Shown here: piece after piece, positions 7,271 through 8,725 of the stretch
How the letters are laid out: every line of letters begins with the position of its first letter
Numbering within the stretch: the first letter of the stretch is position 1
Assembly (NCBI GenBank): GCA_937901905.1
Contig: CALDIF010000032.1
Span: forward strand, 1 to 8,725
DNA length: 8,725 nt
From: an uncultured Porphyromonadaceae bacterium
GTDB lineage: Bacteria > Bacteroidota > Bacteroidia > Bacteroidales > Muribaculaceae
Direction of reading: 5' to 3'
Made by a program: the position numbers and the translations under genes
The notes under the pieces: generated by a model
Seen by the model: only the letters and a program-made list of their open reading frames with translations
The model's database searches: none
What the model was told of the DNA's origin: nothing

Positions 7271-7327
7271 CCTCTCGTAAATCACCTCTCGTAAAATAGC
7301 GTAAAACTCTCGTAAATTTATGTAAAG
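7271..7327 (+). repeat. Cluster of CCTCTCGTAAA-type direct repeats
   Basis: CCTCTCGTAAA occurs exactly at 7271-7281 and 7285-7295, and CTCTCGTAAA at 7307-7316, with shorter variants AGCGTAAAA (7298-7306) and ATGTAAAG (7320-7327). The unit spacing (14 and about 21 bases) is irregular, which argues against a CRISPR or a coding repeat. Related words occur after the hybrid sensor gene (minus strand) and after rpoD. Confidence 0.65.
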
Positions 7328-7549
7328 AATATCGCCGGATGCGATAACAAGAGTGCCCCCCGCCATTACGGGAGCTTAGCGACCGCATTGTGGGTATAGT
7401 GAAGATCGACAGTAAATCGTTCCGCGCAGAGGAGCACTTTCATCATAACATCATCGTCTGTGGTTATTACGTCTATTATTTTCGCAAACCTGCGTAAATT
7501 ACTATGGCGATTTGGAGGTCGAAATCACACGCTGCGCTGTTAAATTATG

Positions 7550-7561
7550 TTAATCGATTAA
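7550..7561. promoter_or_regulatory. 12-bp perfect palindrome upstream of the rpoD promoter
   Basis: TTAATCGATTAA is a perfect 12-base palindrome. It sits just upstream of the proposed -33 region of rpoD, centred about 50 bases before the expected transcription start, where a dimeric regulator or an upstream promoter element could act. It is AT-rich and may be chance; no cognate factor is known to me. Confidence 0.3.
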
Positions 7562-7569
7562 ACTATTTC

Positions 7570-7600
7570 TTGTTGTTTCGGTCATAACGATGTAATTTTG
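7570..7600 (+). promoter_or_regulatory. Probable rpoD promoter
   Basis: TAATTTTG (7593-7600) matches the -7 consensus TAnnTTTG. A partial -33 box (TTG at 7570-7572) lies 20 bases upstream. The start codon follows 26 bases after the -7 element, giving a leader of about 20 bases with no Shine-Dalgarno sequence. Confidence 0.6.
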
Positions 7601-7626
7601 CACGTTTTAACGCGTTATTTGAACTG

Positions 7627-8484
7627 ATGAGACAATTAAAGATTACCAAATCAATCACCAATCGCGAGAGCGCATCTCTTGACAAGTACTTGCAGGAAAT
7701 CGGTCGTAAGGAGTTGATTACCGTTGAGGAGGAAGTTGAGTTGGCACAGCGCATTCGCCAGGGTGACCAAGAGGCGTTAGACAAACTTGTGAGCGCGAAC
7801 TTACGTTTCGTCGTGTCGGTGGCAAAGCAGTACCAAAATCAGGGTCTGAGTCTTCCGGACCTGATTGACGAGGGTAATTTGGGCCTTATAAAGGCAGCCC
7901 AGAAGTTCGACGAGACCCGTGGTTTCAAGTTTATCTCTTATGCCGTGTGGTGGATTCGTCAGTCAATTCTCCAAGCGCTCGCCGAACAAGCGCGCATTGT
8001 GCGCTTGCCGCTTAATCAGGTGGGCTCGCTCAACAAAATCAGCAAAGCGTTATCACGCTTTGAACAGGAGCACGAGCGTCGCCCCAGTGCCGAGGAACTC
8101 GCCGAGGAACTGCAAGTCCCCGTTGAGAAGATCAGCGACAGTATCAAGATCAGCAGTCGTCATGTGAGCGTTGACGCACCTTTCGTCGACGGCGAGGACA
8201 ACAGTCTGCTCGATGTGTTGCCCAACGATGACTCGCCCATGGCCGACAGTTCGCTCAACCAAGAGTCGCTTGCCAAGGAGGTGAGTCGCGCTTTGGAGCA
8301 ACTCAACCCACGCGAACGCGACATCCTCAAGATGTTCTTCGGCATCGGTTGCCAGGAGATGACTCTCGAGGAGATAGGCGCAACGTTTGATTTGACACGC
8401 GAGCGCGTACGCCAAATCAAGGAGAAAGCGATACGTCGCCTCAAGGGGCAAAAGAGCAAGTTGCTCAAAGCGTATCTCGGGTAA
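7627..8484 (+). CDS. rpoD: RNA polymerase primary sigma factor, sigma-70 (RpoD/SigA)
   Basis: This 285-residue protein is the housekeeping sigma factor that directs core RNA polymerase to promoters. Region 1.2 is at about 12-45 (SASLDKYLQEIGRKELITVE), region 2 at about 46-127 with the core-binding helix (NLRFVVSVAKQYQNQGL, LPDLIDEGNLGLIKA) and the melting/-10 helix YAVWWIRQSILQALAE (105-120), region 3 at about 130-210, and region 4 at about 221-275 with the recognition helix-turn-helix MTLEEIGATFDLTRERVRQIKEKAIRRL (245-272). Region 1.1 and the non-conserved insert of the 613-residue E. coli protein are absent. This short form of about 286 residues is the rule in Bacteroidetes. The start at 7627 is the natural one (MRQLKITKSITNRES is the conserved N-terminus). 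It has its own promoter and a hairpin 37 bases after its stop, so it is probably monocistronic. No defects are seen. Confidence 0.97.
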   Translation: MRQLKITKSITNRESASLDKYLQEIGRKELITVEEEVELAQRIRQGDQEALDKLVSANLRFVVSVAKQYQNQGLSLPDLIDEGNLGLIKAAQKFDETRGFKFISYAVWWIRQSILQALAEQARIVRLPLNQVGSLNKISKALSRFEQEHERRPSAEELAEELQVPVEKISDSIKISSRHVSVDAPFVDGEDNSLLDVLPNDDSPMADSSLNQESLAKEVSRALEQLNPRERDILKMFFGIGCQEMTLEEIGATFDLTRERVRQIKEKAIRRLKGQKSKLLKAYLG

Positions 8485-8520
8485 CAACCCGCCACACAAC
8501 AGTCTTTACATTGTTGCTAA

Positions 8521-8553
8521 ACAAGGGCGACGGCATCGTGCTGCCGCCCTTGT
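8521..8553 (+). terminator. Hairpin downstream of rpoD, probable terminator
   Basis: ACAAGGG (8521-8527) pairs with CCCTTGT (8547-8553) and, after a three-base bulge (CGA), CGGCA (8531-8535) pairs with TGCCG (8542-8546) around a six-base loop. It begins 37 bases after the rpoD stop codon. The downstream sequence (CGTTATAG) has only a weak U content, so termination efficiency is uncertain. Confidence 0.65.
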
Positions 8554-8569
8554 CGTTATAGCTGCTTTC

Positions 8570-8649
8570 TCTCACGTCTATCTCATGTAAAACCACGTAA
8601 AACTGTAGTTCGGATTCGTGAAATTCGCAGTCGTATTTATCTCGTAAAG
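8570..8649 (+). repeat. CGTAAA-rich degenerate repeat tract after rpoD
   Basis: The tract contains TCTCACGTCT (8570-8579), TGTAAAA (8586-8592), ACGTAAAA (8595-8602), GTGAAATTCG (8618-8627) and CTCGTAAAG (8641-8649). TCTCACGTCT and GTGAAATTCG recur exactly on the minus strand of the spacer after the hybrid sensor gene (949-940 and 882-873), and CGTAAAACT is shared with the cluster after the amylase. It encodes nothing recognisable. Confidence 0.55.
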
Positions 8650-8672
8650 TGACTTCACCCTCATGCACCATG

Positions 8673-8701
8673 CCCACGGTGTCGCTGCGCTCCACCGCGG
8701 G
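8673..8701 (+). repeat. Inverted repeat at the right edge, possible dispersed element
   Basis: CCCACGGTG (8673-8681) pairs with CACCGCGGG (8693-8701) with a single A-C mismatch around an 11-base loop rich in GC (TCGCTGCGCTC). It follows the CGTAAA tract and lies 189 bases after the rpoD stop, with no gene seen to the window end. It resembles GC-rich hairpin elements scattered between Bacteroidales genes, from memory only; the element may continue beyond the window. Confidence 0.4.
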
Positions 8702-8725
8702 TTACACAGATTATTCGCCCTTTGG

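Larger units (their letters stand above)
7150..7626. other. Long intergenic region between the amylase and rpoD
   Basis: These 477 bases hold, in order, a strong hairpin (7197-7230), a CTCGTAAA repeat cluster (7271-7327), a small hairpin TATCGC/GCGATA (7330-7335 with 7341-7346, five-base loop), about 200 bases of unassigned sequence including a C-run (7356-7361), an isolated CTGCGTAAATT (7490-7500), a palindrome (7550-7561) and the rpoD promoter. No credible reading frame, tRNA or known riboswitch was recognised. The unassigned part could be decayed sequence, a small RNA gene or an upstream rpoD promoter region; nothing in it decides between these. Confidence 0.6.

Noticed and set aside
7271..7327. 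CRISPR array
   Set aside because: The repeats are only 10-11 bases, spacing is irregular (14 and about 21 bases), there are no unique spacers of uniform length and no cas genes.
7350..7450. tRNA gene in the rpoD upstream region
   Set aside because: No T-loop consensus, no acceptor stem and no cloverleaf could be drawn.
8465..8695. Minus-strand frame of 76 codons over the rpoD 3' end and spacer
   Set aside because: It runs through the terminator hairpin, the repeat tract and the end of rpoD, with no motif or start context.

Overview
The window looks like a chromosomal segment of a gut-type Bacteroidales bacterium (Muribaculaceae or Prevotellaceae would fit; genus not resolvable). The grounds are a 285-residue primary sigma factor of the short Bacteroidetes form without region 1.1, promoter elements matching the Bacteroidetes TAnnTTTG consensus, start codons without Shine-Dalgarno sequences, a one-protein hybrid two-component system ending in an AraC-type DNA-binding domain, and a secreted multimodular amylase with a dockerin-like tail.

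Layout. Positions 1-658 (minus) hold the N-terminal 219 codons of an IS5-family transposase that runs off the left edge; its promoter (676-707) and a probable element end (about 722-730) are visible. Positions 731-977 are an AT-rich spacer of degenerate short repeats. Positions 978-3830 (minus) encode a membrane-tethered hybrid sensor kinase/response regulator (signal sequence, TPR sensor, transmembrane helix, HisKA, HATPase, REC, AraC HTH). A 130-bp divergent spacer with two back-to-back TAnnTTTG elements separates it from 3961-7149 (plus), a secreted GH13 alpha-amylase with two starch-binding-like modules, a chitobiase-C-like module and a two-repeat dockerin. A 477-bp spacer (hairpin, CTCGTAAA repeats, palindrome, promoter) leads to the sigma factor RpoD at 7627-8484. 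The last 241 bp contain a terminator-like hairpin, another CGTAAA tract and a second hairpin at the edge.

Working together. The divergent arrangement suggests that the TPR-type hybrid regulator controls the amylase in response to a starch-related or other envelope signal; this is inference from position only. No SusC/SusD-type transport genes are in the window, so the amylase is not in a visible complete polysaccharide utilisation locus. RpoD is a housekeeping neighbour with its own promoter.

The most unusual non-coding signal is a family of degenerate CGTAAA / CGTGAAATT repeats that follows the 3' end of all three complete genes, each time in the sense orientation of the preceding gene, with exact shared 9- to 13-mers between loci. 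I found no tRNA, rRNA, CRISPR array or prophage, and no clear evidence of a wholly new protein system.
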